A program made the translations under genes and the position numbers. Of a stretch of DNA of 64,000 nt, positions 24,710 through 37,066 are shown in pieces (the stretch's first letter is position 1; every line of letters starts with the position of its first letter). A model generated the notes under the pieces. The model was not told the DNA's origin. It made no database searches and was given only the letters and a program-made list of their open reading frames with translations. Location of the stretch: NCBI GenBank assembly GCA_002633005.1, contig NMRA01000012.1, positions 400,487 to 464,486 of the forward strand. Reading direction: 5' to 3'. The DNA is from Phoronis australis. Lineage: Eukaryota; Phoronida; Phoronidae.

Positions 24710-25940
24710 CCTTTGAAGTTAGGAGCCTAGCTACAAAAATGCTAGCATAGTTTCAATTTGGCGTAACTCAAAACGCCAGCAAGAGAACAGTGTTTTAAGA
24801 GATGCCATAAAATAAGTACATCTTTTGTAACAAAAGTTTTTAGAGCATAGATTTTATTGAAAATCTCTTTATAAACATGTGTACTAGATAAAAAGAACCT
24901 GTTTAATTGGTAATTTCTTTGGAAAAGGCTCCCTTTTATAGGCATCCTTCCTTAGGGAAAATGAGGCCATGAAAGTCAGCCTTCAGAGCGACAAGTCCTA
25001 GCCCTGTTCTATGGGAGTACCGTAGGGAGCTGCACTAAACCCCTGTTCAATAATGCTATTTGAAATGATTACATTAAATACAGATCCTGTTTTCCTGGTT
25101 TTCTTTAGTTAAATGTGGTTTTGATAGATTGGGGTTATCATATCATGGACTTGAACAGCGTTCTTTCTTTACAAGCCAGAACACATTGAGGGTACAAAAT
25201 CTAATGTTTTGTTACTGAACTCTTGGATTTCATTAAAGCGTTTGATGTTATGAGCTACAGAATTAGGAGACCTGTTTCTGCTACAACAAAACAGAGCTTT
25301 CCCTAATTGACTCAAAATTCTTTTTTTTATTAACTTTTACTGCATTTGTAGACTTGTGAATTCACTGATTTCCTTTCTGATGCTGTTTTAGTTTCATTAC
25401 TAAGTCTACTCTTGTCTTTGATACAAGATTGAACTCTACATTGAATTCCCGATATTGAAAATAAATAGGGATCTTTTCATGTAACACCCTAATTTGTGAA
25501 CTAAGCTCCTTTATTTTCATTGAAGTAAGGGCTCGGAGTTTAGATAAATTAGTAGAAAATGGGACTTAGTCTAAAAGAAGCTCGTAATAAAGATAAAATA
25601 ATAGAAAAACAATATTTGTGAATAAGTATAAGGATATAAACATGCGGACGATTTAGGGAACTATAGTTGAGTCTCTATACGGAACTGGTTCATGTAGTTG
25701 AACACTGAGGCCAGTTTTGTGAAAAGTGACGTAAACTTAAGTCAGGAATTTCGTCTTACACTCCACATAACTATTTGTGAAAAATAATTAAATCTCACTT
25801 GAGCAAAAATGCAAAGACAATATGCGCATAACTGCTGGTTACTGAGATAGTTTCTTTAAATTATTTCTAGACTATAATTGCTCGACTAAACCTTTAATAC
25901 CCAAATGTGGAGTGGGAGTGTCAGACCAAATTTCTGTCCC
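24710..25940. other. No gene recognised
   Basis: AT-rich. I see no exon, RNA gene or element ends. Confidence 0.45.
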
Positions 25941-26180
25941 TGTTCATCACTCCTGTGGATACCCTTGTTTCAAATGAACATGTTCATCATTCCTGTGGAT
26001 ACCCTTGTTTCAAATGAACATGTTCATCATTCCTGTGGATACCCTTGTTTCAAATGAACATGTTCATCACTCCTGTGGATACCCTTGTTTCAAATGAACA
26101 TGTTCATCATTCCTGTGGATACCCTTGTTTCAAATGAACGTGTTCATCATTCCTGTGGATACCCTTGTTTCAAATGAACA
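25941..26180. repeat. 40-bp minisatellite, six copies
   Basis: Units start exactly at 25941, 25981, 26021, 26061, 26101 and 26141 (TGTTCATCAYTCCTGTGGAT...). Only one or two bases differ among units. There are no spacers, so this is a minisatellite and not a CRISPR. Confidence 0.98.
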
Positions 26181-27826
26181 TCCCCTTATATGTCATTATT
26201 CATGTCAGAATTGCAAGTGTTTGTAGGTGAAAGAAGACTGGATTATTTTCAAATTCCTGATGCTAAGAAATTCCAAAGGTTAGTGACTTAAATGCCCTTC
26301 CTTCAGACTTACATTGGTGTTACCAGGAATCTAAAATGTCTTCTTTGTTTATTTGTGGTTGTGAAAAAACAGTTGAGGAATTTTGCCTGAATTTGTCTGT
26401 AACTTAAGTATACATGAGATGTCCATGAATGAAAAATATGCTTCAGCCATCTGCAATGGGCAGGGTTTCTGACTAGCAAAATTAAATTAAGATCACTTAC
26501 TTTAAGTTAAAGGATAGCTTAGTTGTCCTTGCCAGTTACGACACATTATGTGTGACAGCCGAAATTTTGTTTTCTCATTTTTTTCACATAAAATATGTAG
26601 CACCAAATTGATGCTTAACCAATTGTTCTAGTTTTTATGATGTCCACTGCCACATATAATTTTGAAAAGCTCTGCGCATTTAACAGTGTAAATAAAACTT
26701 GAAAATTGAAAACGTGGATTTTTGGCAATGCTTTTTATCCGGACTTGGTAAGATCTAACCGTAGGACTGAGGAGTTTTAACTCCAAATTTAAGCTGATTG
26801 TTTGCTGTCACAACACACAAACTTTAGGCAAGGTCAGTCCCTATATAATTCTGATATGCTAGTAGGTATTGAGATGTTTTTGTAACAGTCAAAAAGCAGA
26901 TAACAATGTCTGTGTTTCTGGGTTGGACTGTCATACCCTGGAATATTTACATTCTTCAGGAAATGGAACATTGATGTCTGACTGCAGAACATCTTGACAA
27001 ATCTGATACAGTATTGATCAGTGACTGGTCTGGTCTCTAATTCTGATAACCATCCTATTAATTTATCCGCTAGTTGCTTTCATTAGTTAAATTTTCAGTA
27101 GATGACAGTGGCCAATTGAATTCTGTCTGATCAGTTTAATTTTCAGTAAATGGCACTGGCCAATCAAAGACTGTCTGACTGTAATCCGCTTTAGTTTGTG
27201 ATGTTTGAAATGTCAAGACATGCAATAAACCATCATAAAATTTGCCATTCTCTGATACCAATTATTTTACTTGAAGGTGTAATTTTGCTATCAAAATCTT
27301 GAAAGTACCATTTTCAAAAACAAATGATCAGATTTAAACACCTGCTCACACATTTTTAAGCTTCTCAGTTTGAACCTGAGATTTTTGTTAGGGTCTTGGT
27401 TACCGGAGTGATTTTCACGATAAATTTCGATGGTGAGTTACCCACGATGAAAATTACCACAAAACTTCCAGAAAAGATGCCAAAGCTGTGACCAACTGTT
27501 TACACCTAACTACTCAATAACTACATGAGTTTCACTTACAGTGTCTTTATGGATAAATGCTTTACCCTTTACAATTATGTAAAAAAGAGGATTGTTGGTT
27601 CTGTCCTCTGTTTTTTGTTTTGAAAATCGAGTCAGTGGTGCGGTAGCTTCTAGTTGCTCATTTTCAATCAAGAAAATCCACATGAGACGAGCAAAAATGA
27701 TGCGGGATTTGTTTTTTGTATTTTCTACTGGTCCTTGGCAAATCATGACATTCCAAACCTTGCTTACGTGCTTTTGTGCAGCTTTTCAACAAACCCAAAT
27801 TAATGAGCTTGTTATAGACCAAATTA
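26181..27826. other. No gene recognised; one local 48-bp duplication
   Basis: A TTAAATTTTCAGTAGATGAC-type segment repeats near 27087 and 27138 with the GGCCAATYRA-CTGTCTGA block. The open frames near 27510-27837 overlap on both strands and have no motif. Confidence 0.5.
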
Positions 27827-27958
27827 GAGTTCAGTAATGCTAGGACCTACGCTAGGACTACCTCGCCAAAATCACGTGTTCTCATTTAAAATACACAATA
27901 TCTCATGTAATCTCGTGAAGTCTTGCTTTTTAGCGAGGTCCTAGGGTACCTGAACTGT
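27827..27958 (+). mobile_element. Family D MITE, copy 1
   Basis: Ends GTTCAGTAATGCTAGGACCT and GGTCCTAGGGTACCTGAAC are inverted. The interior contains AATCACGTGTT and TTGCTTTTTAGCGAGGTCCT, as in the copies at 42434 and 43435. Confidence 0.85.
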
Positions 27959-28087
27959 ACCCAGAATCAGCCTTTTTTGGCCTTATGCCTTATGAGGGAA
28001 AGTATGTCATTTTTGCAGAATAAGGACAAGTATGTTTTGAATAATGCTCCAACCACTTGAATTTGGGAAATTGTTTATAATTAGGAA

Positions 28088-29147
28088 TATCGTGTTCGCC
28101 CTAATAAGCGCCCAGGGTGCTTAGAAAATTAGCTTCAGGAAGGGGGGGGGCGCTTGTTATAGCCCAAAAGTGGTTGAAAGCCGGTCTCTGAAACAGGTGA
28201 AGTCGTAAGCTAGAATTCATCAAATTTACGCTCTGTGATGCATCTGTAACCTATGACAGAGTTTCTACAAAATTGCAGTGCATTGCTATCAAATTTTGTT
28301 GTTAAATACAAGCATTTTTCAGAAAATCCCAGTGTGAAAACTCGCCGACTGATGCGTCCGTCACTGCCTCATGATTGCCGATAGCTCAACTTAAATTCTT
28401 GAGTAAAAATATAGTTTTGACTCGACAAATTACTTGAAGTCGTCGTTAAGTTTACAAAATAGATTTTTAAGTTCCTATGGAGTCGGTATTAACAGCATAT
28501 TCATGGGCGGCGCACCATAGGGGGCTGGGGGGGCTATAGCCCCCCACTTTTTTCAGTGCTACGGGGCCCATGGTCTATAGGCGGTGCACCACAGGGGGGC
28601 TGGAGGGCTTTAGCCCCCACTTTTTTCATTCTGCGCTGCCCATGATATTAAATCCAAATCTGTGCTAGATCGTACTCCGCAACACGAGAAAAATCTCTGG
28701 ATGAACACACATGTTGTCACGTGATGTTTGTTTTGAAGTTCGTCTTTGTGTATGAGTGAGCGAGCTGTGCATGCCATCAGAGTTCATCTGCCAGAGTAAA
28801 CGTCATGTAACAATCTAGGTACTTGAATGTAGCATGCTTTCCTGGGCAAGGTCAGCTAAACTTTTGCGTTGTTTTTGAACAGCGGAAGTTTGAATTGTAC
28901 AGTCACGGCTAAATATCAAGATAGCGGCGAGACTCGTAGTCTACAAATTCCGCGCACAAGGATTTTTTCAGGACTGTCGGATCTTATTGATAAATTGAAG
29001 ACGTTACTGTAGAATTTTAGAACTGTAGGTAAGGCATTTTTCGCATTTACACGGCATTCATGGACTGGGCGCTTATTTTAGCAAAGTCTGAAAACGCGTG
29101 GGGGGGCGCTTATAGGGGCATGGGCACTTATTAGGGCGAATATGGTA
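28088..29147 (-). mobile_element. Family A element, complete, inverted
   Basis: The left end reads TTCGCCCTAATAAGCGCCCA and the right end TGGGCACTTATTAGGGCGAA then TATGGTA, an inverted pair. The interior is the reverse complement of 48701-50010, for example TAAATATCAAGATAGCGGCG and GCAACACGAGAAAAATCTC. A tandem GC-rich duplication is inserted at 28503-28644. Non-autonomous. Confidence 0.85.
28503..28644. repeat. About 73-bp tandem duplication within a family A copy
   Basis: GGGCGGCGCACCATAGGGGG... and AGGCGGTGCACCACAGGGGG... are successive diverged copies, each followed by GCCCCCACTTTTTTCA. The other family A copies lack it at this place, so it was inserted later. Confidence 0.85.
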
Positions 29148-29884
29148 CCACATATAGTTTTTGTTAGTTTTAAGTTCCATGCAAAATTATTTGCAGACAA
29201 ACAGAATGAGACTAATAACAGAATGAATATTCATAGCTGGCGCCATTGCTTAGTATAGGGAATAGAGTAGTTACCTTTAGGCGAGTCTCCTGTTCATATT
29301 TGTGGAGACTAGTTTTATTAGTTTGAATGCCCTCTAATGTTTTTGGCTGTATTTGTACTTATGCAAATAGAGAAGAGTGTATTTTCTTGTGTCGTGTTCA
29401 GATAGAGAGAAAAGTTTCTAAATCCTTGATACTGATCATCTTCCTGACATAAAATCAATGTGGTTTTGCTGAGATGAATTATTGGTGAATTCTAGCAGAA
29501 AATGACTCTGGGAATGAACATGTCTATAACTATAAGGGAGTTACAACCTTGATAATATGATTCTTCATTCTTACTATTCTATCTACAAATCACTACATTT
29601 CTTTCAACGTTTTCAATTGTTTATTTTCTGCACAAAAAAGTACTAGCTGTCTCATTTGGATTGAGTTCCATAGACCCAAAATACTGGCAAGAAAAGCCAG
29701 TGAAATGACGTGCTTAGCTTGTAATGCATGACAGCTTTGTAACCTGGGCAGCTTTGATAATCATCATGGGCAACTTGCCAACCGATAGTTATGGCTGGGA
29801 GCTGGTGATAACTTTTATGTGAAATTATTCTGAAAACCAGAAAGTCTAACAAGATCAGACTTATGTCAATATTTTCCTTTTTTA
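29148..29884. other. No gene recognised
   Basis: No gene or repeat is supported in this stretch. Confidence 0.4.
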
Positions 29885-31900
29885 TGCGTGCACATTGATG
29901 TATGTGGTCGTATATTGTCATCGTTAAGTCCGATCTGGGTGTCCAGGCGTCCGGGTGTGCGTGTGTCCGTTCGATATCTCAAAAACCTCTTGTTGGATTT
30001 TGACGAAATTGGCAGAAGGGTGTTGGGCATCAGTAGAATAGCTCATTGTACTTTTCAATCTGCCCGGACCCTCGGGTCAGAGGGACGTGGCTTTTTCTGT
30101 ATTTTTTGGGAAGAGTGCTTCGGGATGATATCTAGAGAACGGATTGACAAATTTCAATAAAACTTGACACAAAGATGTGTCTTATCAATGCACCGGCGTG
30201 ATTAAATTTTTGTGGGCGGATTCGACTATTGTAGCACCTCTTAGTAGCCATTATGATGGCAGCCGCCTGCTCGAAGCCGGTATTATTTATGGCCATGCTG
30301 CGAAGAGTCACAAGAAGGGCCGTGCCCGAGTGCTATCTAATCAAATGCTTACAGGCAATGTCAGCCCTGGAGTTCTGCGCCTTCTGCTGTCACGGGGATG
30401 GTCTGGGGAGGGGATTAATGCACCAGCATATCCCCAATGATCCTGTCCGTGACAGGTATTACAGGTATTACAGGTATAGTAGCCATTATGTTATGCACGA
30501 GGGGCTTTTCAAATGTTGTTTGGGGAGAAGGGTGTTTCTGGATGATCTCCAGAGAACGGATGAGCGGATTATATTGAAACTTGACACAGAGGTATATTAT
30601 GAGATTGCAGCGACACCATTTAATTTTTGGCCAGATTCGATTACTGCAGTGCCTCTTGTGTGAGAGTGTTTTTGGATGATATCTAGAGAACGGATTGATG
30701 GATTTCAATGAAACTTGACACAAAGGTGTGTGATATCAATGCGCCGTCACCAATAAATTTTGGGGCAGATTTGAGTAACGTAGAACCTCCTAGTGGCTAT
30801 TCTGTTATCGACATGGGCTTTTCAAAGGTTGTTTGGCTGGAGAGCGTTTCCATATGATATCCAGAGAAACGTTTAGTAGATTTCTTTGAAACTTTGACAC
30901 AGAGATATACCGGCACTACTTGATTTTCGGCTGGATTCGACTACTGTAGTGCCTCTTAGTGGCTATTTTTCAATATGGGATTTTGAAGTGTTGTTTAGGG
31001 GAAGAGCATTTCCAGATTTCAGTGAAAGATGACTCAGTTTTCTGATGACAGTGTGCCTACTGTATTATATTTGTGGGCGGATTCCACCTCTACAGCACCT
31101 AATGGACATTTTGTTTTCCACAGGGGCTTTTGAAATGTTTTTTGTGGGAAGAGGGTTTCTGGATGACATCTAAAGAACAGATTGACAGATTTCATTGAAA
31201 CTTGACGCAGAGCTTTAATATGAAATCGCGCTAGCATCGTTTGATGTTTGTGCAGATTTGACAACTGCAGCGCCTCCTAGTGGCCATTTTGTGTGAAAGC
31301 TATTGTGTATAGAACTGAGAGGAGGATTTCAATGAAAGTTGACTCAAAGGTATGTTTAGGCAATGTGGCAGCACCATTAAATTTCCAGGTAGATTTGACT
31401 AAAGCACCCCTTAATGTTAATGGCCTCTTACGTTTTCGACATTAGGGTTTTCACATGTTGTTTGGGAGAAGAGCGTTTCCGGATGATATCAAGAGAATCA
31501 ACTGATGGATTTCTGTAAAACTGGACATAGAGGTATACGAATACGATGACAATGTGCCGACACCATTTTTTTACCACCATGACACCTCCTAGTGGCTATT
31601 TTGGAAAGAACATTTGTGGATGCTGTCTTTTGAACTGATTGATGAGTATTAATTAAACTTGTCGCAGAAATATATGATGACAATGCGCCATCACTATTTG
31701 ATTTTTGTTTGGATTCCATTACTGCAGCACCTTCTAGTGGCCATTTTGTGCTCAAGGGGTTTTCATATGTTGTTTGGGGAAAGAGCAATTCCGGATGATA
31801 TCTATAGAAGTGATTGACGAGGTTTCAATGAAACTTTACTCACCATTTGATTTTCAAGGCGGATTCGACTACTACAGCCCCTTCTAGTGGGATTTAGAAT
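29885..31900. repeat. Degenerate tandem array (E2) with CCTAGTGGC boxes
   Basis: A leader with GTCCGGGTGTGCGTGTGTCCG is followed by units repeating GATGATATCTAGAGAACGGA, TTTCAATGAAACTTGACACA, GGATTCGACTACTG and GCGCCTCCTAGTGGCCATTTTG. Boxes lie near 30233, 30782, 30947, 31094, 31269, 31403, 31581, 31726 and 31876, mostly 134-178 bp apart. The clearest are at 31269-31290, 31581-31602 and 31726-31747. On the - strand the box reads GGCCACTAGGAGGCGC, close to the CTCF core. Open frames across the array are by-products of the repeat. Layout parallels 55490-57070 but the units differ. Confidence 0.85.
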
Positions 31901-32896
31901 CATATTGTATACGATGTACTGTGAATGCATGTCAATGTCCCAGCATTACTCTTGTTGATGTTCTTTGATCCTTTATTGTTGTAGTCAGTTCTAGTATCAA
32001 TGAAATTTACTTGTCCTCATGTTAAAAATTGGCCATTCACGGCCATGTTTTTAAGGTCAAGGTCACACATTTTTTTTGACCTGTAATTTGCATATTTAGG
32101 ACAAAAAACTGAAACGGAAATATTTGCAGTTTTAGCACTGTATTCGTATCCAATCTACTGTTCACACATAACTATTTCAATCCTTATTACTAAGCATATT
32201 TGATTTCATCAATCAAAAAAATCGGTTGATACCTTCTACGACGGGATATTGCCTGTACGCCTACGACTTCTACATTGTCGATGATGTTCATAGTGTTGTT
32301 GGTGATGCCTGTTCTTCAGGATTGTCCTTAAGTGTCATTGGTGTCAAGGGCATTAATGTCTTTGCTGTTTGTGGCATCATCTTCATTTTCTCCCCAGAGT
32401 GCTTTCATCATCTTATGCTGTGGACCTGTTTAGTTTAACTTACAGTAGCCTTAACCTTTAAATCTTGTGTGATTAATATGACACTGGCATGTGTCACATG
32501 TTTCATGTCAGTTTTCTTAGCTGAGGTCATGAGAGACCAATTGATATATTCCAGTGTCTTGGAGCAGTTTTAGTTTTGATGATCTTGTATGCAATCCCAA
32601 GAGCAGGTTTCTAACAAGAAAAACGAGATCATGGAAAATTGCACAAAATCATACGGGTGAAAGGTGTGTGCTTCGCATTTCAACTTGCGATCTTACTAGC
32701 CTAGACTAGCAAAATGGATGCTACTGAAGATATTTGTCAATGAGCCTGCAATGTTGATTTGTAAGAGACAATTCAATTGTTTCTTCTGTAAAAGAAGATT
32801 GTTTGTTGTGCCTCGTGAGTGTCTTGTTAAGAATAATAACAGGGTACATGACGGTCATTGCAGCACAAACAAAGACCACAGTGTTGGGCTCCAACC
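31901..32896. other. No gene recognised
   Basis: A 70-codon frame at 32226-32438 has low-complexity GTT/GATG runs and no motif. No exon is called. Confidence 0.4.
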
Positions 32897-34565
32897 TTTT
32901 TTTTCACAATTAATACATTTATTACAAAAGACAGGTACACATACAAATATACACGACACAACACAACAACGTACAGAACTGTGCAAAAAAAATAAGGAGC
33001 AAGCATTTCATTGTTACTTCGAAGTTAAAAAGTACTACTTAAGTTTCTGTTCTGGCATCTGGTCAACTCTCTGGGTCCCCTCATGTTTCAAATACACATT
33101 TCCAATCTTCCCATTTTTTGTATCATTAAATTTCTGTGTGTTTAACGAAGCACTAATTTCTACATTAAAACATTCATTCAAAAATTTTTTAAGACATCCT
33201 AAATTAGGTTTGACGTAAGCAAATTTCCTTTTAAAAATGAAAATTTTAGTTTGTAAAAGAAACCAATTCAAAATTCTATTCTTTTCATTTTGAAGACCAA
33301 ATATTATGGTGGTTTTGTCTATTTCAAAATTTACTTGCATTGCAGTCGTTAACCAGAGATGTACCCCGTGCCAGAAAGAATTAACATATTCACATTCAAA
33401 GAATAAATGTTCTAGAGTTTCGGGAAAGCATTTACAAAATTTACAAGCATTTGAGTCCACGTATCCAATCTTATTTAAAAAGTATTTAGTAGGTAGAATT
33501 CTATGCAGTAAGCGAAACTGAAAGAAAAGTAAGCGTGTGTCATTCGTATATTCATGTGGAAGTTTGTAATAGAAGTTCCACATCTTCTCTGATAGCGAAA
33601 ATCCCAATACTTCGAATTTCTTTTGAGCCGATAGTATTATGTCATTTTTGCACAGAATTTAGTAAGAATCCCGACACCACTTTTACGTCAAAATAATATT
33701 TTTTAGGGAAAAAGGTACAAGTGGTCCATATGCCTTTTTTAGTATTAAGTTTTTGGAAAACGTTTTCAGGTATTTTTTTATTGCACTGACAGTTGAATAA
33801 TATTTGAGAAAGCTGACATTAATCTGATGAATCGTCTAGAAACTTTCAAAGGTGTAGAAGTTACCATTCCTGTCTAAAAAATTGTTCACAAATATTATAC
33901 CATTTTCAACGAATGACTCATAAATACAAGGGCTGTGTTCCACCGTTATACTACTGTTGGCCCACAGATTAATTGACACCGCATCTTCGTGACCTGAAAT
34001 AGTTTGTTTGTGAATTAAAAGGCTCCAATACTGGAAGCATTCTGCCCAAAAAGAGTTACAATTATCCGATCTAGTTAATCTATAGTCTCCATAGTTCAAC
34101 ATTCCATCTCTAGTAAGCCCGATATCTTTTTGCAACAAATAAGTCCATGGGGATGTTGTTAAAAAGAATCTTCTAATCCATGAAATTTTTAAAGACATAT
34201 TAAGTTTTTTGACATCAATCATCATCAATCCACCCTCTTCTATGGATTTAATGAGTACTCCTCTTTTTATTTTATCAGGTTTCCGTCCCAAATGAATTTA
34301 AAAAACAAAGTTTCAATATCTCTAAAAGTAGTATCATTGGGACTTGGGAGCAGCATTAGCAGATGTATAATTTTTGGAAGCACAAGTGTTTTTAATACTG
34401 TGACCTTTCCAAAAATAGTCAGCTTTCTACGAGACCATATATTAATCAGACTCTTCATTTCCATTATTTTTGCATCAAAGTTATCTTTGGACATGGTATC
34501 CATTAGTTCACGCTGAAATTAATACCCAGAAGCTTCAAATCAACGTCACCCCATTTTAGTTTCCA
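32897..34565 (-). mobile_element. L1/Tx1-like LINE, 5'-truncated, 3' end intact
   Basis: The 3' end is on the left. T8 at 32897-32904 is the poly-A tail, and TTTATT at 32918-32923 is an AATAAA signal on the - strand. Upstream come fragments of the reverse transcriptase C-terminal region and a terminal zinc finger. The 5' side fades out near 34565, typical of incomplete reverse transcription. A target-site duplication could not be confirmed. Confidence 0.85.
33035..34559 (-). pseudogene. LINE reverse transcriptase C-terminal half, frameshifted
   Basis: Three successive frames read as one decayed protein. Upstream of 34503 a segment reads like KWGDVDLKLLGINF, then 34503-34267 has LINIWSRRKLTIFGKVTVLK and ends FFKFIWDGNLIK. 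34291-33836 has GGLMMIDVKKLNMSLKISWI. 33607-33035 holds the C-terminal zinc finger CKFCKCFPETLEHLFFEC (C-x2-C-x8-H-x4-C). These are known signatures of the region after the RT catalytic core in L1-superfamily LINEs, where GGL-x-I precedes a zf-RVT finger. The endonuclease and catalytic RT motifs are absent, and frameshifts separate the blocks, so it is dead. Clade (Tx1 or another L1 branch) is inference. Confidence 0.85.
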
Positions 34566-36763
34566 ACGCGTGCGGTGAAACACTTCTTGCGAGCCTTGTT
34601 TGTCTTGAACACTTCAGTGTCCTGCTTTATCTGTGACGCGTATTTTGAGATAGTCGTTGGGGTGTACTTCTTTTTGCTGTCTTATGAATTTTGTTGCCAA
34701 GAGAATAAGGAATTGTATAAACTTGCTTCACTGTATATTGGAGCACAATTTTTGTCTTTGATCTCCAGCTCTGCTGTAATAGGCGACTGGATTAAACTAG
34801 TTTTATTTCTTATTGATTTTTGCAATAACTCCTATTTTGATCTCCAATCCTGTTTAAATTGCTGGTCTTTAGAAAGCAATTGTGTTTAAGTCTCACCTAT
34901 TTCAGAAAAAAATAGTTGCCAGAATTGCCCTTTTATCATTATCATCCGAATGTCTGCTGTTTTTAAGGTAAACCCTTGGTTATGTTGGATGTGAACTGGA
35001 TAGGCCAGCTTTTGATATTGCTGTTAATATCTTCAATTTTTAAGTAGTATTGTATGAAGGGCTTTATCCAGGATTTCGAAAATAGGGTGTCCAAAATGGG
35101 TTCCCAATATTCCAGAGCGTCCATAATTCCATTCCAACGACGCGTTACCNNTGAGGTTTTTTACAAAAAATGCGTAGAACAAGGCTTTTACATCTCAATT
35201 TACAAAAACAGCTCCCTTGTAGTGAATTTTTTTCTAAAAAAATGTGTTGGTCAAGACATTTATGTCTAAATTGACTAAAATAGCCAAATAGCTTACCAAA
35301 CAAGTAGGCCTATCACAGATATTACAGATATTGGTTCAACGATGAGTGCACTGTTTTTGGTTGATCTCAAGTCAAATTGCTATTATAAAGTTGATCATAT
35401 CTTAACTAGCTTCATATTCTGTACAATGAGTCATCAAAGCTGCTGTTACCAACACAAGAAAAATGCGCAGATGATGTGTGGTTTATATTTTGGCAACAGG
35501 TGTCATTGCTGCTCCACATTAAGACGCACATAGAAAAGCAAGAAACGGGCGCAAACTGAAACATTTTAAATGGGAATATTCATGAGGAAATTCATGAGGC
35601 ACATCATATTATTAAAATAATGACATTTATTTCGCTATTGATGTTTTTAAAAAAGATGAAAAAATTGAAACTACAGCTCTGAAACACCTGTGTTGACCAA
35701 AGTCGGTGTCGCTGTATAAAGTACTGAATTGCAGTTAGACTCAAGACCAGTGGAAGCAGGCACACTCTGGCAACCAAACACATTCTAATGATTGACAGGT
35801 CTGCTTAATACTTTGAAAATAGTTTGAACATTGTGACATTTTATATACATTGTATCTTTCTTTCTGAATTGAAAGGGCCAACTACTTTCTTGAGTAATTG
35901 CTCATCTTTCATTAATTGGGAGTGCCAGTAATTTTACTCAGGAGAAATTCTTATTGAGGGTGGGCATCCAAATAATACATTGGGCATCCAGATTAGAGCT
36001 CCGTACCCTGCATGAAGGCCTGATTGTATGTTGGTAGTTGCAGATCTGGTAAAATTTGAAGCCCTTCTCTGTTGCTACTCATTTATATAGAAGTACCCTA
36101 AGCGAAATTCTGTAACTAACCACAAAGTAATGGCTCAGAGACGGCTGAGCCGGTTGCGGTGAAACTCTGCATGGCCCTGGATATTAACGCCATGGGTGTA
36201 ATCGCTTTGACGTTCAGCACGAAATCGCTGCTCAGTTATTTTTTGTGTACCTTCAAAAGTTTTCAAAGTCATTCTCTCCCAAACCCCTGTCCTTGCATAT
36301 AGGTCACGCATCACATCCAGGGTGATAGTTTTTGAGACGTGGGGCATTTGTTAGTCGCTCTAATGCTGCTGTGTTAATGTCGGGAAGCATTTTGCCGTCC
36401 TTGTGCAGTTCTGCATGTGCCATGTTCTTGCCCGAGAACGACATGGCACCTCTATTCCTGTAATATAAACAGCTGTGAAATCTGAAAGAGTATGCAGCAC
36501 CTCCCCAGTCACAGCTAGCGGATTGTCATTACATGAAAGGGAATAACACCAACTTGATGGTAAATTCCAAGTATTCCCCTGCCCCTGGAGGGGAAAATTC
36601 CCAGCAGCCCGTCATTCTCTGTAAAATTAAGAAATGCAGACAACCTGGACCAATTTGCTGTACTTGGGTAACATGTTTTCTGTTATACAAAACTTGTTAA
36701 TATCTTTATTCCATTCTGTTCATATATGGTCAAACGGTTTGCTGTCTTTCCCGTCAATTACCC
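34566..36763. other. No gene recognised; two Ns at 35150-35151
   Basis: Short frames on both strands have no recognised motif. The NN at 35150-35151 falls inside one of them (35054-35269). A - strand frame at 36135-36347 (70 codons, charged) is unassigned. Nothing supports a gene. Confidence 0.4.
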
Positions 36764-36960
36764 ATGCATCTTCAGAATGGCGCCATCCAAGAACATTTTC
36801 TGCTATGTCATAAAAGTAAAATCACCCGTCAAGAAATTTTGGAAAACACACTAGTTCGATACATAGAGCACGATGTGCTTCTGTTGAAAGTATTGGAGTC
36901 GCTTTTGATTGCATTCAAGAAGCAAACAGCAAACAGGGTCATGCCGCACGCTACACTTGT
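36764..36960 (+). pseudogene. Penelope-like element, C-terminal GIY-YIG fragment
   Basis: The frame from 36764 reads LQNGAIQEHFLLCHKSK, then TRQEILENT, then LLLKVLESLLIAFKKQTANR. This matches the segment after the GIY-YIG core of Penelope-like elements: a G-A-I-x-E-H motif, then T-R-x-x-I-L-x-N-T, then an x-L-E-A/S-L-x-I helix. Everything upstream (RT and GIY-YIG core) is missing. The following sequence to 37066, resuming at 39458, looks like the element's 3' tail (ACTTGAGAATGAGACGAGTA, TTTCGAAA). That tail is split by the 37067-39457 insertion. Family assignment rests on motif memory. Confidence 0.7.
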
Positions 36961-37066
36961 TTGCATGACTTTCCTGTTACCCCCCTCCATTTGTTATTCT
37001 TTGCAGTATTTCACACCTGCCGTGTATGTTACTATCTTTTGCTCTGCGGTGGTATCACTGAGTCTT

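Noticed and set aside
25941-26180. CRISPR-like array
   Set aside because: Units are contiguous with no unique spacers; it is a minisatellite in an animal genome.
30177-30663. Overlapping frames of 87-136 codons
   Set aside because: They run through the E2 repeat and a 9-bp ACAGGTATT triplication; no motif and no conservation expected.
32226-32438. Hydrophobic 70-codon frame as a membrane protein
   Set aside because: Composition follows GTT/GATG-rich low complexity; no splice sites or homology recognised.
32885-34570. LINE target-site duplication (TCCAAC on both sides)
   Set aside because: Six bases with uncertain boundary could be chance.
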